From Nocardioides dokdonensis FR1436 (GTDB taxonomy: Bacteria; Actinomycetota; Actinomycetes; Propionibacteriales; Nocardioidaceae), in contig NZ_CP015079.1 in assembly GCF_001653335.1 (NCBI RefSeq), positions 868,001-932,000 of the forward strand: a stretch of 64,000 bases of DNA, written 5' to 3'. Numbering within the stretch: the stretch's first letter is position 1; every line of letters starts with the position of its first letter. The notes under the pieces were generated by a model. That model did not search any database, was not told the DNA's origin, and was given only the letters and a program-made list of their open reading frames with translations. Shown here piece after piece: positions 1-8,326 of this stretch. A program made the position numbers and the translations under genes.

Positions 1-983
1 GCATCATCGTCTCCAGCTTCGCCAGCCACGTGCACCGCATCCAGCAGGTCCTCGACACCTCGCACGAGCACGGCCGCAAGGTCGCCTTCGTGGGCCGCTC
101 GATGGTCCGCAACATGGGTGTCGCCCAGGACCTCGGCTACCTCACGGTCCCCGAGGGCCTGATCGTGCCGCTCGACCAGCTGGAGCGGCTGCCCGCCCAC
201 AAGGCCACCCTGATCTGCACCGGTTCGCAGGGCGAGCCGCTGGCCGCGCTGTCGCGGATGGCCGCGCGCGACCACAAGATCCGGGTCGGCGAGGGCGACA
301 CCATCCTGATGGCCAGCTCGGTGATCCCGGGCAACGAGAACGCCATCTCCAACGTGATCAACGGGCTCACCCGCTGGGGCGCCAACGTCGTCCACAAGGG
401 CAACGCCAAGGTGCACGTCTCGGGTCACGCCAGCGCCGGCGAGCTCGTCTACTGCTACAACATCATCAAGCCCCGCAACGTGATGCCCGTGCACGGCGAG
501 TACCGCCACCTGCGCGCCAACGCGGACCTGGCGATCAGCACCGGCATGGACCCCAAGAACGTCGTGCTGGCCGAGGACGGCGTGGTCGTCGACCTGGACA
601 AGGGCCACGCCAAGATCACCGGCAAGGTCCAGGCCGGGCTCGTCTTCGTCGACGCCCAGCAGGTCGGCGGCGTCACCGAGGCCACGCTGAAGGACCGCCG
701 CACGCTGGCCGAGGAAGGCGTCGTCACCGTCCTCGCCATCGTCGACGCCGACACCGGCAAGCTGGCCGACCGGCCGGACTTCCTGGTGCGTGGCTTCGTG
801 CACGAGCCGAAGGCCTTCGACCCGGCCGTCCAGGTGATCGAGAAGACCCTCGCCCGGGCCGCCTCCGAGGGCATCGGCGACGCCCGTCAGCTGGAGCAGA
901 TGATCACCCGCGACATCAGCCGCTGGTCGCACAAGACCTTCCGTCGCAGCCCGCTCATCATCCCGGTGGTCGTCGACGCCTGA
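1..983 (+). CDS. rnj: Ribonuclease J, C-terminal part (5' end outside window)
   Basis: This reading frame is open from the first bases, so the start lies upstream. The visible 326 or so residues match the end of RNase J, a metallo-beta-lactamase/beta-CASP ribonuclease that matures and degrades RNA in the cytoplasm. Supporting sequence: FASHVHRIQQ, the beta-CASP stretch LICTGSQGEP, the SSVIPGNE segment, VSGHAS, and the metal-ligand motif MPVHGEYRH. The last ~120 residues form the small C-terminal domain. A strong hairpin follows the stop codon. Identification rests on recognised family motifs; confidence is high. Confidence 0.95.
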   Translation, partial: IIVSSFASHVHRIQQVLDTSHEHGRKVAFVGRSMVRNMGVAQDLGYLTVPEGLIVPLDQLERLPAHKATLICTGSQGEPLAALSRMAARDHKIRVGEGDTILMASSVIPGNENAISNVINGLTRWGANVVHKGNAKVHVSGHASAGELVYCYNIIKPRNVMPVHGEYRHLRANADLAISTGMDPKNVVLAEDGVVVDLDKGHAKITGKVQAGLVFVDAQQVGGVTEATLKDRRTLAEEGVVTVLAIVDADTGKLADRPDFLVRGFVHEPKAFDPAVQVIEKTLARAASEGIGDARQLEQMITRDISRWSHKTFRRSPLIIPVVVDA

Positions 984-997
984 GGGCCTGCAACACC

Positions 998-1040
998 AGC
1001 AACGCCCTGTCGCAGCCGCCGGTTGCGACAGGGCGTTGCT
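998..1040. terminator. Bidirectional hairpin terminator between rnj and marR
   Basis: A perfect 17-bp stem (998-1014 with 1024-1040, arm AGCAACGCCCTGTCGCA) encloses a 9-nt loop. It lies between the convergent ends of the RNase J and MarR genes. There is no clear T tract, as is usual in very GC-rich actinobacteria. Confidence 0.85.
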
Positions 1041-1067
1041 CGTCCCCGGCAACTGACCGGGGACAAG

Positions 1068-1538
1068 TCAGGCCGGCGGCCCGGCCTCCTCGAGCCGCGC
1101 CAGCACCTTCTCGATGACCGTGTCCAGCACATCGACCTCGTCGGGCGTGAGCGCCTCGAACACCAGGCGGCGCACGGTCTGGACGTGCGCCGGAGCCGCC
1201 TGCTCGATGGCGGTGCGCCCCTGCGCGGTGAGCATCACCCAGGCACCACGGCCGTCCTCCGCGCAGTCCTCCCGGGCGACGAGCCCGCGCCGCTCCATCC
1301 GGGCGATGTGGTGCGAGACCCGGCTGCGCTCCCAGTGCAGGCCGCGGGCCAGCTCCGCGACCCGCACGCGCGCGTCGGGACTGTCGGTGAGCACCACCAG
1401 GACGTCGAAGTCGGGGAGGGAGAGGCCTGCGTCGCTCTGCAGCCCCCGGTGCAGCGCGGCCGGCAGCAGCGCGTTGAGCCGGAGCCAGCGCCGCCAGGTC
1501 CGCTGCTGGGTGGAGGAGAGCCACGTCGTGTCGTTCAT
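1068..1538 (-). CDS. MarR family transcriptional regulator
   Basis: This 156-residue protein has the MarR winged helix-turn-helix layout: an N-terminal dimerisation helix, then ARVRVAELARGLHWERSRVSHHIARMERRGLV as recognition helix and wing entry, then the DGRGAWVMLTAQGR wing and C-terminal helices. It is divergent from the YceI gene. A candidate -10 TACGAT (1550-1545, minus strand) ends 6 nt before the ATG, so the mRNA is probably leaderless, and its -35 overlaps the palindrome TGACATGTCA. The likely role is autorepression and control of yceI; the ligand is unknown. Confidence 0.9.
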   Translation of the reverse strand: MNDTTWLSSTQQRTWRRWLRLNALLPAALHRGLQSDAGLSLPDFDVLVVLTDSPDARVRVAELARGLHWERSRVSHHIARMERRGLVAREDCAEDGRGAWVMLTAQGRTAIEQAAPAHVQTVRRLVFEALTPDEVDVLDTVIEKVLARLEEAGPPA

Positions 1539-1560
1539 GGCTCGATCGTACCCGGAATAG

Positions 1561-1603
1561 TTGACATGTCACGCAAGTTGCCACATAGTAAGTGACACGT
1601 CAC
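1561..1603 (+). promoter_or_regulatory. yceI promoter with paired MarR-type operators
   Basis: A TTGACA -35 (1561-1566), 17-bp spacer and CATAGT -10 (1584-1589) form a good promoter for the YceI gene. The perfect palindrome TGACATGTCA (1562-1571) covers this -35 and also the opposite-strand GTGACA -35 of marR. A 9/10 repeat of it, TGACACGTCA (1593-1602), sits at the expected transcription start, 31 bp away centre to centre (about three helical turns). One MarR-type protein could therefore block both promoters. Confidence 0.7.
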
Positions 1604-1639
1604 CAACCCGGGTGGCGGTCGAACCCCGAGGAGAACCCC

Positions 1640-2206
1640 ATGACCAGCACCGCCCACACCCCCGCCACCGTCGCCGACCTCACCGGAACCTGGACCATCG
1701 ACCCCACGCACACCCGCATCGGCTTCGTCGCCCGGCACGCGATGGTCACCAAGGTCCGCGGCGCCTTCAACGAGTTCGAGGGCACCGCCGTCGTCGACGG
1801 CGACGACTTCGCCAGGACCGCCGTCAACCTGACCATCAAGGCGACCAGCATCGACACCCGCAACGAGCAGCGCGACGGCCACCTGAGGAGCAACGACTTC
1901 CTCGCGATGGACGACCACCCCGAGATCACCTTCGTCTCCACCGGCGTCGCCCAGACCGCCTCGGGCCTCGAGCTCACCGGCGACCTGACCATCAAGGGCA
2001 CGACGAACTCCGTCACCGTGCCCTTCGACTTCGAGGGCACCGCCACCGACCCGTTCGGCAACCTCCGCGCCGGGTTCGAGGGCTCCGTGGTCATCAACCG
2101 GAAGGACTACAGCATCACCTGGAACGCCGCGCTCGAGACCGGCGGCGTGCTGGTCAGCGAGAAGATCACCCTCGAGTTCGAGGTCTCCGCGATCAAGAAC
2201 GCCTGA
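1640..2206 (+). CDS. YceI family protein
   Basis: YceI-family lipocalin-like protein of 188 residues, predicted to bind a polyisoprenoid or similar amphiphile. The family pattern is clear: GTWTIDPTHTRIGFVARHAM near the N terminus, the RDGHLRSNDFLAMDDHPEITF stretch mid-protein, and GDLTIKGTTNSVTVPFDFEG. No signal peptide is seen, so it is the cytosolic type common in actinobacteria. The ATG at 1640 is chosen because GAGGAG lies 6-7 nt upstream; an in-frame ATG at 1592 would fall within the operator. Probably repressed by the divergent MarR gene. Confidence 0.92.
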   Translation: MTSTAHTPATVADLTGTWTIDPTHTRIGFVARHAMVTKVRGAFNEFEGTAVVDGDDFARTAVNLTIKATSIDTRNEQRDGHLRSNDFLAMDDHPEITFVSTGVAQTASGLELTGDLTIKGTTNSVTVPFDFEGTATDPFGNLRAGFEGSVVINRKDYSITWNAALETGGVLVSEKITLEFEVSAIKNA

Positions 2207-2324
2207 CCCAGCGCCACCGACGCACCCGGAGATCGGCATGGGGCCGGCCACCGCCGCACCACGGCCGGCCTCCACCGACTCCCGCACCCCAGCCCTCCGG
2301 ACCGCACCGAACAGGACAGCCGTC

Positions 2325-3092
2325 ATGAGCACCGTGAACCTCACCGAGAACGTCGACGTACGCCGCGCCGAGGACCGCTTCAAGAGCCGGTTCGGTTGGC
2401 TGGACTCGAAGCACTCCTTCTCCTTCGGTCAGCACTTCGACCGCAGCAACACCCACCACGGGCTGCTGCTGGTCAACAACGATGACGTCGTCGACGCCGG
2501 CACCGGCTTCGACACCCACCCGCACCGCGACATGGAGATCGTCACCTGGGTGCTCGAGGGCTCCCTGGTGCACCAGGACTCCACCGGCCACAACGGGATC
2601 ATCTACCCCGGGCTGGCGCAGCGGATGAGCGCCGGCCGCGGCATCCTGCACTCGGAGAAGAACGACTCCTGGACCATCGGCGGCGAGGCCCACCAGGACC
2701 CCGTGCACTTCGTGCAGATGTGGGTCGTGCCCGATGAGGAGAGCATCGTGCCGGGCTACGAGCAGCTCGAGATCGACCACGAGCTCCTGTCCGGCTCGCT
2801 GGTGCCGGTGGCCTCCGGGATGGAGAAGCACGACGGCGCCTCCGCGATCCGGATCCAGAACAAGTACGCCGCCCTGCACGTCGCCCGCCTCCAGCCCGGC
2901 CAGTCGGTCGAGCTGCCCGAGGCGCCGTTCCTGCACCTCTTCGTGCCCCGCGGCTCGGTCTCGCTCGAGGGCGCCGGCGCCCTGACCACGGGCGACGCCG
3001 TCCGGTTCACCGCCACGGGCGGCCAGAAGGTCACCGCGACCGAGGCCGCGGAGATCCTCGTCTGGGAGATGCACGCGACCGTCGCGGCCTGA
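2325..3092 (+). CDS. Pirin family protein
   Basis: Pirin (bicupin) of 255 residues. The N-terminal cupin carries the metal-ligand pattern FDTHPHRDMEIVTWVLEG with a later HSEKND, as in pirins that are quercetinase-like or act as redox-sensing cofactors. The second cupin is degenerate (APFLHLFVPRGSVSLEG). It lies 118 bp after yceI on the same strand and may be co-transcribed. The ATG at 2325 starts the conserved pirin region and follows ACAGGAC; upstream in-frame ATGs give proline-rich, non-conserved sequence. Substrate cannot be told from sequence. Confidence 0.92.
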   Translation: MSTVNLTENVDVRRAEDRFKSRFGWLDSKHSFSFGQHFDRSNTHHGLLLVNNDDVVDAGTGFDTHPHRDMEIVTWVLEGSLVHQDSTGHNGIIYPGLAQRMSAGRGILHSEKNDSWTIGGEAHQDPVHFVQMWVVPDEESIVPGYEQLEIDHELLSGSLVPVASGMEKHDGASAIRIQNKYAALHVARLQPGQSVELPEAPFLHLFVPRGSVSLEGAGALTTGDAVRFTATGGQKVTATEAAEILVWEMHATVAA

Positions 3093-3305
3093 CCAGCTGC
3101 TGCCCCACCGACCGCACCACGACCGCGGCGGACGGTCGGTGAGTGCACCAGATGGGCGGTTCCGACGCCCGGGCCGCGCTCTTCCGGACCAGCGGGCCGC
3201 CCGCGAACATGGACCTCGCCACCGAGAGCCTCTCGGGGCCCTGCTGCTGAACGACCCCTACCCGGGTCGACCCGGCGCCTGAGCCTCGACCACCCGCGAA
3301 AGGGC

Positions 3306-3638
3306 ATGCCCGTGATCACCGTCCGCGACAACCGCGAGAAGAACCGCTACGAGATCCACGACGGCGACCAGCTCGCCGGGTTCACCGACTACAAGCTCAC
3401 CTCCGCCAAGATCGCGTTCACCCACACCGAGGTCGATCCGGCGTTCGGTGGCCGTGGGCTGGCCCGCCGGCTGGTGGAGTTCGGGCTCGACGACGCGCGC
3501 GAGCGTGGCCTGGCGGTGCTGCCGTTCTGCCCCTACGTGCGCAAGGTGATCGCCGCCGACCCCGAGAAGTGCCTCGACCTCGTCCCGGCCAAGGACCGCG
3601 ACCGGTTCGACCTCCCCGCAGCCGAGGACCCGGCGTGA
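3306..3638 (+). CDS. Small GNAT family N-acetyltransferase
   Basis: Protein of 110 residues of the short GCN5-related acetyltransferase group (YjdJ/Gcn5-related CG type). Typical features are a two-strand start (NRYEIHDGDQLAGFTDY), FTHTEVDPAFGGRGLARRLV which holds the acetyl-CoA binding loop, and a final CPYVRKVIAADPE segment. The length is normal for this group. The gap before it (3093-3305) holds no gene that I can support. The substrate is unknown. Confidence 0.88.
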   Translation: MPVITVRDNREKNRYEIHDGDQLAGFTDYKLTSAKIAFTHTEVDPAFGGRGLARRLVEFGLDDARERGLAVLPFCPYVRKVIAADPEKCLDLVPAKDRDRFDLPAAEDPA

Positions 3639-3688
3639 CGACCGAGGTGCTCGGCGTCCACGACCGGAGCGTGACCACCCAGTAGTAG

Positions 3689-3754
3689 CCGACCCGGCGC
3701 AAATATCTCGCCGAGTCGGCCCACATCCTCCGTCGAGTCGGCGCCGGTCCCCTC
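3689..3754 (-). repeat. Degenerate 22-bp intergenic repeat, family A (3 units)
   Basis: Three 22-bp units at 3689-3710, 3711-3732 and 3733-3754, each built on C/TCGASYCGGCSCA. They match, in reverse orientation, the units at 58245-58310 (core CATCTGGGCCGGGTCGA). They are non-coding and lie between the GNAT gene and the acyl-CoA dehydrogenase gene. Confidence 0.65.
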
Positions 3755-3778
3755 GGGCCGGACGCCCCGACAGGAGGG

Positions 3779-3882
3779 GACCGGTCGGTGGCTCCCTGCG
3801 GACTGCTGGACGGTGCAGAAGCGACTGCTGGGTGGTGCGAAAGTGACCGGTCGGTGGTGCAAAAGTGACCGCTCGGCGGTGG
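3779..3882 (+). repeat. 22-bp tandem intergenic repeat, family B (about 4.7 units)
   Basis: Units at 3779-3800, 3801-3822, 3823-3844, 3845-3866 and a partial one to 3882, with consensus start GACYGSTSGG and end TGGTGCRAAAGT. The same unit recurs in both orientations at 51025-51155. The array ends 3 bp before the stop codon of the acyl-CoA dehydrogenase. Confidence 0.8.
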
Positions 3883-3885
3883 GGG

Positions 3886-5070
3886 TCAGAGGTGGGACTG
3901 GACGCCGGCGAGGAGCTGGCGGGCCATCACGATCCGCTGGACCTGGTTGGTGCCCTCGTAGATCTGGGTGATCTTGGCGTCGCGCATCATCCGCTCGACG
4001 GGGTAGTCGCGGGTGAAGCCGTAGCCACCGAGCACCTGGACGGCGTTGACGGTGACCTCCATGGCCACGTCGGAGGCGAAGCACTTGGCCGCAGCCCCGA
4101 AGAAGGTGAGGTCGGCGTCGCCGCGCTCGGAGCGGCCGGCGGCGGCGTACGTCATCTGCCGTGCGGCCTCCACCTTCATCCCCATGTCGGCGAGCATGAA
4201 CTGCAGGCCCTGGAAGTCCGCGATGTCCTTGCCGAACTGCTGGCGCTCCTGCGCGTACCCCAGCGCGTAGTCGAGGGCGCCCTGGGCGACGCCGACGGCC
4301 TGGGCGGCGATGGTGACGCGGGTGTGGTCGAGGGTCTTCATCGCGGTCTCGAAGCCGGTGCCCTCGGCGCCGATCATCCGATCGGCGGGGATCCGCACGT
4401 TGTCGAGGTAGACCTCACGCGTCGGGGAGCCCTTGATGCCGAGCTTCTTCTCGGGGGCCCCGAAGGAGACGCCCTCGTCGGACTTCTCGACCACGAAGGC
4501 CGAGATGCCCTTCGACCGCTTCTCGGGGTCGGTGACGGCGATGACGGTGTAGTACTCCGACTCCCCGGCGTTGGTGATCCAGCGCTTGGTGCCGTTGAGC
4601 ACCCAGTGGTCGCCGTCGCGCACCGCGCGGGTCTTCATCGCCATCGCGTCGGACCCGGCGTCAGGCTCGGAGAGGCAGTAGGAGAAGCCGCCCTCGCCGC
4701 GGGCGAGCGCGCCGAGGTACTTCGCCTTCAGCTCCTGGGAGCCGGCGATCTGCAGCGGCAGCGAGCCGAGCTTGTTCACGGCCGGGATCAGCGAGGACGA
4801 CACGCAGGCACGCGCCACCTCCTCGATGACCAGCACGGTGGCCAGCGCGTCCGCGCCGGCCCCGCCGAACTCCTCGGGCACGTGCGGGGCGTGGAAGTCG
4901 GCGGCCTGCAGCGCGGTGGCCGCCTCCCGGGGGAAGCGCGCCTCCTCGTCGACGGCGGCGGCGTACGGCGCCACCTTGGCGTCGCACAGCTCGCGCACGG
5001 CCGAGCGGATCGCGCGGTGCTCCTCGGTCAGGGCGTAGAGGTCGCTCGAGGCGTTCACGTCGGCACTCAC
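3886..5070 (-). CDS. Acyl-CoA dehydrogenase
   Basis: FAD-dependent acyl-CoA dehydrogenase of 394 residues that makes the 2,3-double bond in beta-oxidation. Visible motifs: YCLSEPDAGSDA and WITNAGESEYYTV (FAD/substrate region), DHTRVTIAAQAVGVAQGAL, RQQFGKDIADFQ, QVLGGYGFTRDYPVERMMRDAKI and IYEGTNQVQR with the probable catalytic Glu near residue 372. The GTG start overlaps the stop of the upstream 3-hydroxyacyl-CoA dehydrogenase (GTGA), so the two are translationally coupled. The pair gives two sequential-type beta-oxidation activities, probably under the divergent TetR. Confidence 0.95.
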   Translation of the reverse strand: MSADVNASSDLYALTEEHRAIRSAVRELCDAKVAPYAAAVDEEARFPREAATALQAADFHAPHVPEEFGGAGADALATVLVIEEVARACVSSSLIPAVNKLGSLPLQIAGSQELKAKYLGALARGEGGFSYCLSEPDAGSDAMAMKTRAVRDGDHWVLNGTKRWITNAGESEYYTVIAVTDPEKRSKGISAFVVEKSDEGVSFGAPEKKLGIKGSPTREVYLDNVRIPADRMIGAEGTGFETAMKTLDHTRVTIAAQAVGVAQGALDYALGYAQERQQFGKDIADFQGLQFMLADMGMKVEAARQMTYAAAGRSERGDADLTFFGAAAKCFASDVAMEVTVNAVQVLGGYGFTRDYPVERMMRDAKITQIYEGTNQVQRIVMARQLLAGVQSHL

Positions 5071-5927
5071 TTCGCGTCGTAGGTGTAGAAGCCGCGGCCG
5101 GACTTGCGACCCAGCAGGCCGGCGTCGACCATCCGGGCCAGCAGCGGCGGCGGGGCGTAGAGGGGCTCCTTGAACTCCTCGTACAGCGACTCGGCCACGG
5201 CCTTCGTCGTGTCGAGGCCGATCAGGTCGGCGAGGGCCAGCGGGCCCTGCGGGTGCGCAGCGCCCAGCACCAGGCCCTGGTCGATGTCCTCGGCCGAGGC
5301 GAAGCCGGACTCCATCATCCGGATGCCGGAGAGGATGAAGGGCACCAGCAGGGCGTTGACCACGAAGCCGGCCCGGTCCTGGCACAGGATCGAGCGCTTG
5401 CCCAGCAGGTCCTCGACGAAGCTGCGCGCGGTCTCGGTGGTCGTCTCCGAGGTCAGCAGGCTGGGCACCAGCTCGACGAGCTTGAGCACCGGCACCGGGT
5501 TGAAGAAGTGGATGCCGAGCACCTGCTGGGGCCGCGAGGTGACGACCCCGAGCTTCATGATCGGGATGGAGGAGGTGTTGGAGGCCAGGATCGCGTCCGG
5601 AGCGGTGACGATCTCGTCCAACCGCTTGAAGAGGTCGACCTTGACGGCCTCGTCCTCGACGATCGCCTCGATGACGAGGGTGCGGTCGGCGAGCGCGTCG
5701 AGCTCGGTCTCCACCCGGATCCGCTGGAGCACCTCGTCGACGGAGTCGACCTTGCCGCGCGACTCCGCACGCTTCAGCGACGCCTCGAGGCGCGAGCGGC
5801 CGGCGTCGGCGGCAGCCTGGCTCGACTCGACGACGACCACATCGAGGCCGGCACGTGCCGAGACCTCGGCGATGCCCGCACCCATCAGGCCGCATCCCAC
5901 GACCCCGACCTTCTGACCTGGCTCCAT
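5067..5927 (-). CDS. 3-hydroxyacyl-CoA (3-hydroxybutyryl-CoA) dehydrogenase
   Basis: NAD-dependent 3-hydroxyacyl-CoA dehydrogenase of 286 residues (FadB2/Hbd type). It begins with the Rossmann motif VGVVGCGLMGAGIAE, then has ASNTSS, the catalytic His region LGIHFFNPVPVLKLVE, and a C-terminal dimerisation domain (DLIGLDTTKAVAESLYEEF; KSGRGFYTY). The ATG at 5927 is preceded by GGAGG at proper spacing; upstream extension runs into the intergenic operator. First gene of a two-gene operon with the acyl-CoA dehydrogenase. Confidence 0.95.
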   Translation of the reverse strand: MEPGQKVGVVGCGLMGAGIAEVSARAGLDVVVVESSQAAADAGRSRLEASLKRAESRGKVDSVDEVLQRIRVETELDALADRTLVIEAIVEDEAVKVDLFKRLDEIVTAPDAILASNTSSIPIMKLGVVTSRPQQVLGIHFFNPVPVLKLVELVPSLLTSETTTETARSFVEDLLGKRSILCQDRAGFVVNALLVPFILSGIRMMESGFASAEDIDQGLVLGAAHPQGPLALADLIGLDTTKAVAESLYEEFKEPLYAPPPLLARMVDAGLLGRKSGRGFYTYDAK

Positions 5928-5948
5928 GTGTCCTCCACCGCTCGATTT

Positions 5949-5961
5949 GGTACTCAGTACC
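5949..5961. promoter_or_regulatory. Palindromic operator between TetR and the acyl-CoA operon
   Basis: GGTACTCAGTACC is a perfect 6+1+6 palindrome, followed by another GTACTC half site (5962-5967). It lies between divergent start codons at 5927 and 6002, the expected place for a TetR-family site. Confidence 0.55.
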
Positions 5962-6001
5962 GTACTCTCGGGATCGAGTCTCACCAACACTGGGAGGATC
6001 C

Positions 6002-6760
6002 ATGCCGGACACGAGCCCCGCGCCGACGCCCGCACCACGCGACCGGCTGCGCGCGGCGGCCTTCCAGCTCTTCGAGGAGCGGGGGTACGACGAGACGACG
6101 GTCGGCGACATCGCCGAGGCCGCCGGCGTGGGCCGGACCTCCTTCTTCCGCGCCTTCCGCTCCAAGGAGGACGTGATCTTCCCCGAGCACGCCGACCTCC
6201 TCGATCGGATCGGGGCCCGGCTGGCCACCGCCACAGCGCCGGGAGCGGCCACGCTCATCGGCGTCACCGAGGCCACCCGGATGGTCCTCGAGCACTACCT
6301 GCAGGACGGTGACGTCGCCCGCGCCCGCTACCGGCTGACCCGCACGGTCCCGGCACTTCGGGACCGCGAGCTGGCCAGCACCCTGCAGTACCACCGCGTC
6401 TACCGCGACGCCCTGCGCACCTGGACCGGCGAGGTGCCCGGGGAGGACCTGCGCGCCGAGCTGCTCGCGGCCGCCGTGGTGACCGCCCACAACCACGTGC
6501 TGCGCCGCTGGCTGCGCGGGACCATCGATGCCGCCCGGGCGGTCGCCGAGCTGGAGGTCGCGCTGGACCAGGCCGTGGCGCAGTCGCTCGGCGGCGACCC
6601 GGCCCCGCCCGCGGGTGGCGGGACCGCCATCGTGGTGCTGCGCACGCCGCACGACGTGGACGCGGTGCTGCCGGCACTGCGCCGGGCCCTTGCTGGCGAT
6701 CCGGCCGGCGACCCGGCTGGTGACCCGGCCGAGGACGGGCACGGAGACCGACGCCACTGA
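6002..6760 (+). CDS. TetR family transcriptional regulator
   Basis: Regulator of 252 residues. The N-terminal helix-turn-helix is clear (RAAAFQLFEERGYDETT..IAEAAGVGRTSFFRAFRSKEDVIF, about residues 15-65). The ligand domain is helical and unassigned. The C terminus ends in a short AGDP/GDPAGDP repeat (about residues 234-246) and is likely disordered. The ATG follows GGGAGGA. Divergent position from the acyl-CoA dehydrogenase operon and the shared palindrome suggest it represses those genes in response to an acyl-CoA or similar ligand; this is inference. Confidence 0.9.
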   Translation: MPDTSPAPTPAPRDRLRAAAFQLFEERGYDETTVGDIAEAAGVGRTSFFRAFRSKEDVIFPEHADLLDRIGARLATATAPGAATLIGVTEATRMVLEHYLQDGDVARARYRLTRTVPALRDRELASTLQYHRVYRDALRTWTGEVPGEDLRAELLAAAVVTAHNHVLRRWLRGTIDAARAVAELEVALDQAVAQSLGGDPAPPAGGGTAIVVLRTPHDVDAVLPALRRALAGDPAGDPAGDPAEDGHGDRRH

Positions 6761-6815
6761 CCGGACGCCCCATTCACCCGCGCGGGGCGGGACCCGGTGG
6801 GACGATCAGGTCACC

Positions 6816-8291
6816 ATGAGCACCGAGGACCAGGACGCACAGCCGGGCGACGACCTCTTCGACCGCTGGCTCTCGCACCGCGAGCACACCGCCGAGGACC
6901 CCGCGGCACGTCCGCGCACCTACGGCGTCCTGCGCACCACCCCGTCCGACCGGCGGCCCCGCCGTGAGTCGCCCGAGCGCTCCGACGCGGCCATGGTCGC
7001 CACAGACGCCACAGCCACCGCGGACGACGGGGACACCGGGGACACCGGGGGCGGGACCGACGTCGCGACGGCACCGACGCGACCCGCGCCGGGACCTGGG
7101 CCCGCCGGCGAGCCCACGCCGGTGGCGGCCGCGGCCGCCTCCGAGATCGGCATCGACCTCACGGCCTTCGAGCCGGTGCTCACCGCGTCGGCCCGTCGCG
7201 CCCTGGAGCAGGCCCAGCAGCCCGCGCAGCCGCGCGGGTGGCGCGGCCGCGTACGCCGGCACGCCACGGCACCCGGTGCGCCCGCCGTCGACGACGGGAC
7301 CGCGACGACCCCCGCCGAGGACGCGCCCCTCGTCGAGGCCGGTCCTGCGGAGCCCGAGCAGGTGCCGGCTCCGCCCGACCACGTCGACGCCGGACGCGAG
7401 ATCCTCGCCCTCCTGGCCACGCATCCCCCGCAGCCCGAGCCCGATCCCGGGCCCCTTCCCGCACCGGAACCGCTGCCCGACCCGGTCCCCGCACCGGAGC
7501 CGCTGCCCGACCCGCCGCCGCTACCGGACCCGGACCCCACCCCGGAACCACTGCCGGCCCCGGACCCCACACCCGCGCCCGCTCCGGCCCGCCCGCCCAC
7601 GCCGGCACCCGTGCGGATCCCAGCAGGCGCACCAGCGCCCACCCCGGCGCCCGAGCCGGCCGCGCCGTCCCGCCGCGCCACGCTCGTGTCAGCAGCGCGC
7701 GCCACCCTCGACCGCGCGGTCTCCGGCGGCCCGGAGGACCGACCGACGAGGCAGCGCGAGGCCCCGACCCGCAGTCCGCGCCCCCCCGCGGAGCCGAGGA
7801 CGACGCCCGCGCCCGCACCCGCCCCCGCACCCGAGGCGGCCCGTCCTCGACCGGCGTCCACGCCCCCCAGCGAGCTGCAGTCCCCCGGCGGCGTACGGGC
7901 GGCGACCGGGGTGCTGCTGGTGGTCGCGCTCATCGCCACCGGGGTCACCGGCTACCTCGCCTACCAGGACCCGGCCGACACCACGCTGGGCATCCTGGGC
8001 GTGCTGGCCCTGCTGACCGCCGTCATCTGGGCCGTCCGGGCCGGGGCCAGCCCCACCCGGATGCGCATCGAGCAGGGCCGCCTGGAGATCCAGAGCGCGG
8101 CGGGCCGGCACTTCTTCGACCTGGCCAACCCGCACACCTCGATCGAGGTCACGGGGCGCCCCGGGTCGCGGAGGTGGAAGGTCCTCTTCCACCGGCGCGG
8201 CATGTCGCCCTTCGTCGTCGACCCCTCCATGGTCGACCCGCACGCCTTCACCGAGCTCCTGCTCCACCACCGCCCCGACCTGACCGGCTGA
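6816..8291 (+). CDS. Proline-rich membrane protein of unknown function
   Basis: I do not recognise a family. The 491-residue product starts with an acidic segment containing DLFDRWLSHREHTAEDP (about 12-28), then a long disordered Ala/Pro/Asp-rich region whose centre (about residues 200-280) is a run of PxPxP repeats. Two membrane segments follow (about 363-382 and 391-410), then a ~75-residue globular C terminus containing RMRIEQGRLEIQSAAGRHFFDL and RRWKVLFHRRGMSPFVV that could be PH-like. The ATG at 6816 lies 55 bp after tetR. Possibly cell-envelope linked; function unknown. Confidence 0.75.
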   Translation: MSTEDQDAQPGDDLFDRWLSHREHTAEDPAARPRTYGVLRTTPSDRRPRRESPERSDAAMVATDATATADDGDTGDTGGGTDVATAPTRPAPGPGPAGEPTPVAAAAASEIGIDLTAFEPVLTASARRALEQAQQPAQPRGWRGRVRRHATAPGAPAVDDGTATTPAEDAPLVEAGPAEPEQVPAPPDHVDAGREILALLATHPPQPEPDPGPLPAPEPLPDPVPAPEPLPDPPPLPDPDPTPEPLPAPDPTPAPAPARPPTPAPVRIPAGAPAPTPAPEPAAPSRRATLVSAARATLDRAVSGGPEDRPTRQREAPTRSPRPPAEPRTTPAPAPAPAPEAARPRPASTPPSELQSPGGVRAATGVLLVVALIATGVTGYLAYQDPADTTLGILGVLALLTAVIWAVRAGASPTRMRIEQGRLEIQSAAGRHFFDLANPHTSIEVTGRPGSRRWKVLFHRRGMSPFVVDPSMVDPHAFTELLLHHRPDLTG

Positions 8292-8302
8292 CGCACCGAC
8301 GG

Positions 8303-8320
8303 TGAAACGTGTTCTAGTCT
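8303..8320 (+). promoter_or_regulatory. KstR-like box and leaderless -10 of the PaaI thioesterase
   Basis: TGAAACGTGTTCTA (8303-8316) fits exactly the mycobacterial KstR operator pattern TnnAACnnGTTnnA. The -10 TAGTCT (8315-8320) overlaps its end and is 6 nt before the GTG at 8327, so the transcript is likely leaderless and repressible at this box. Confidence 0.6.
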
Positions 8321-8326
8321 GGGTGC

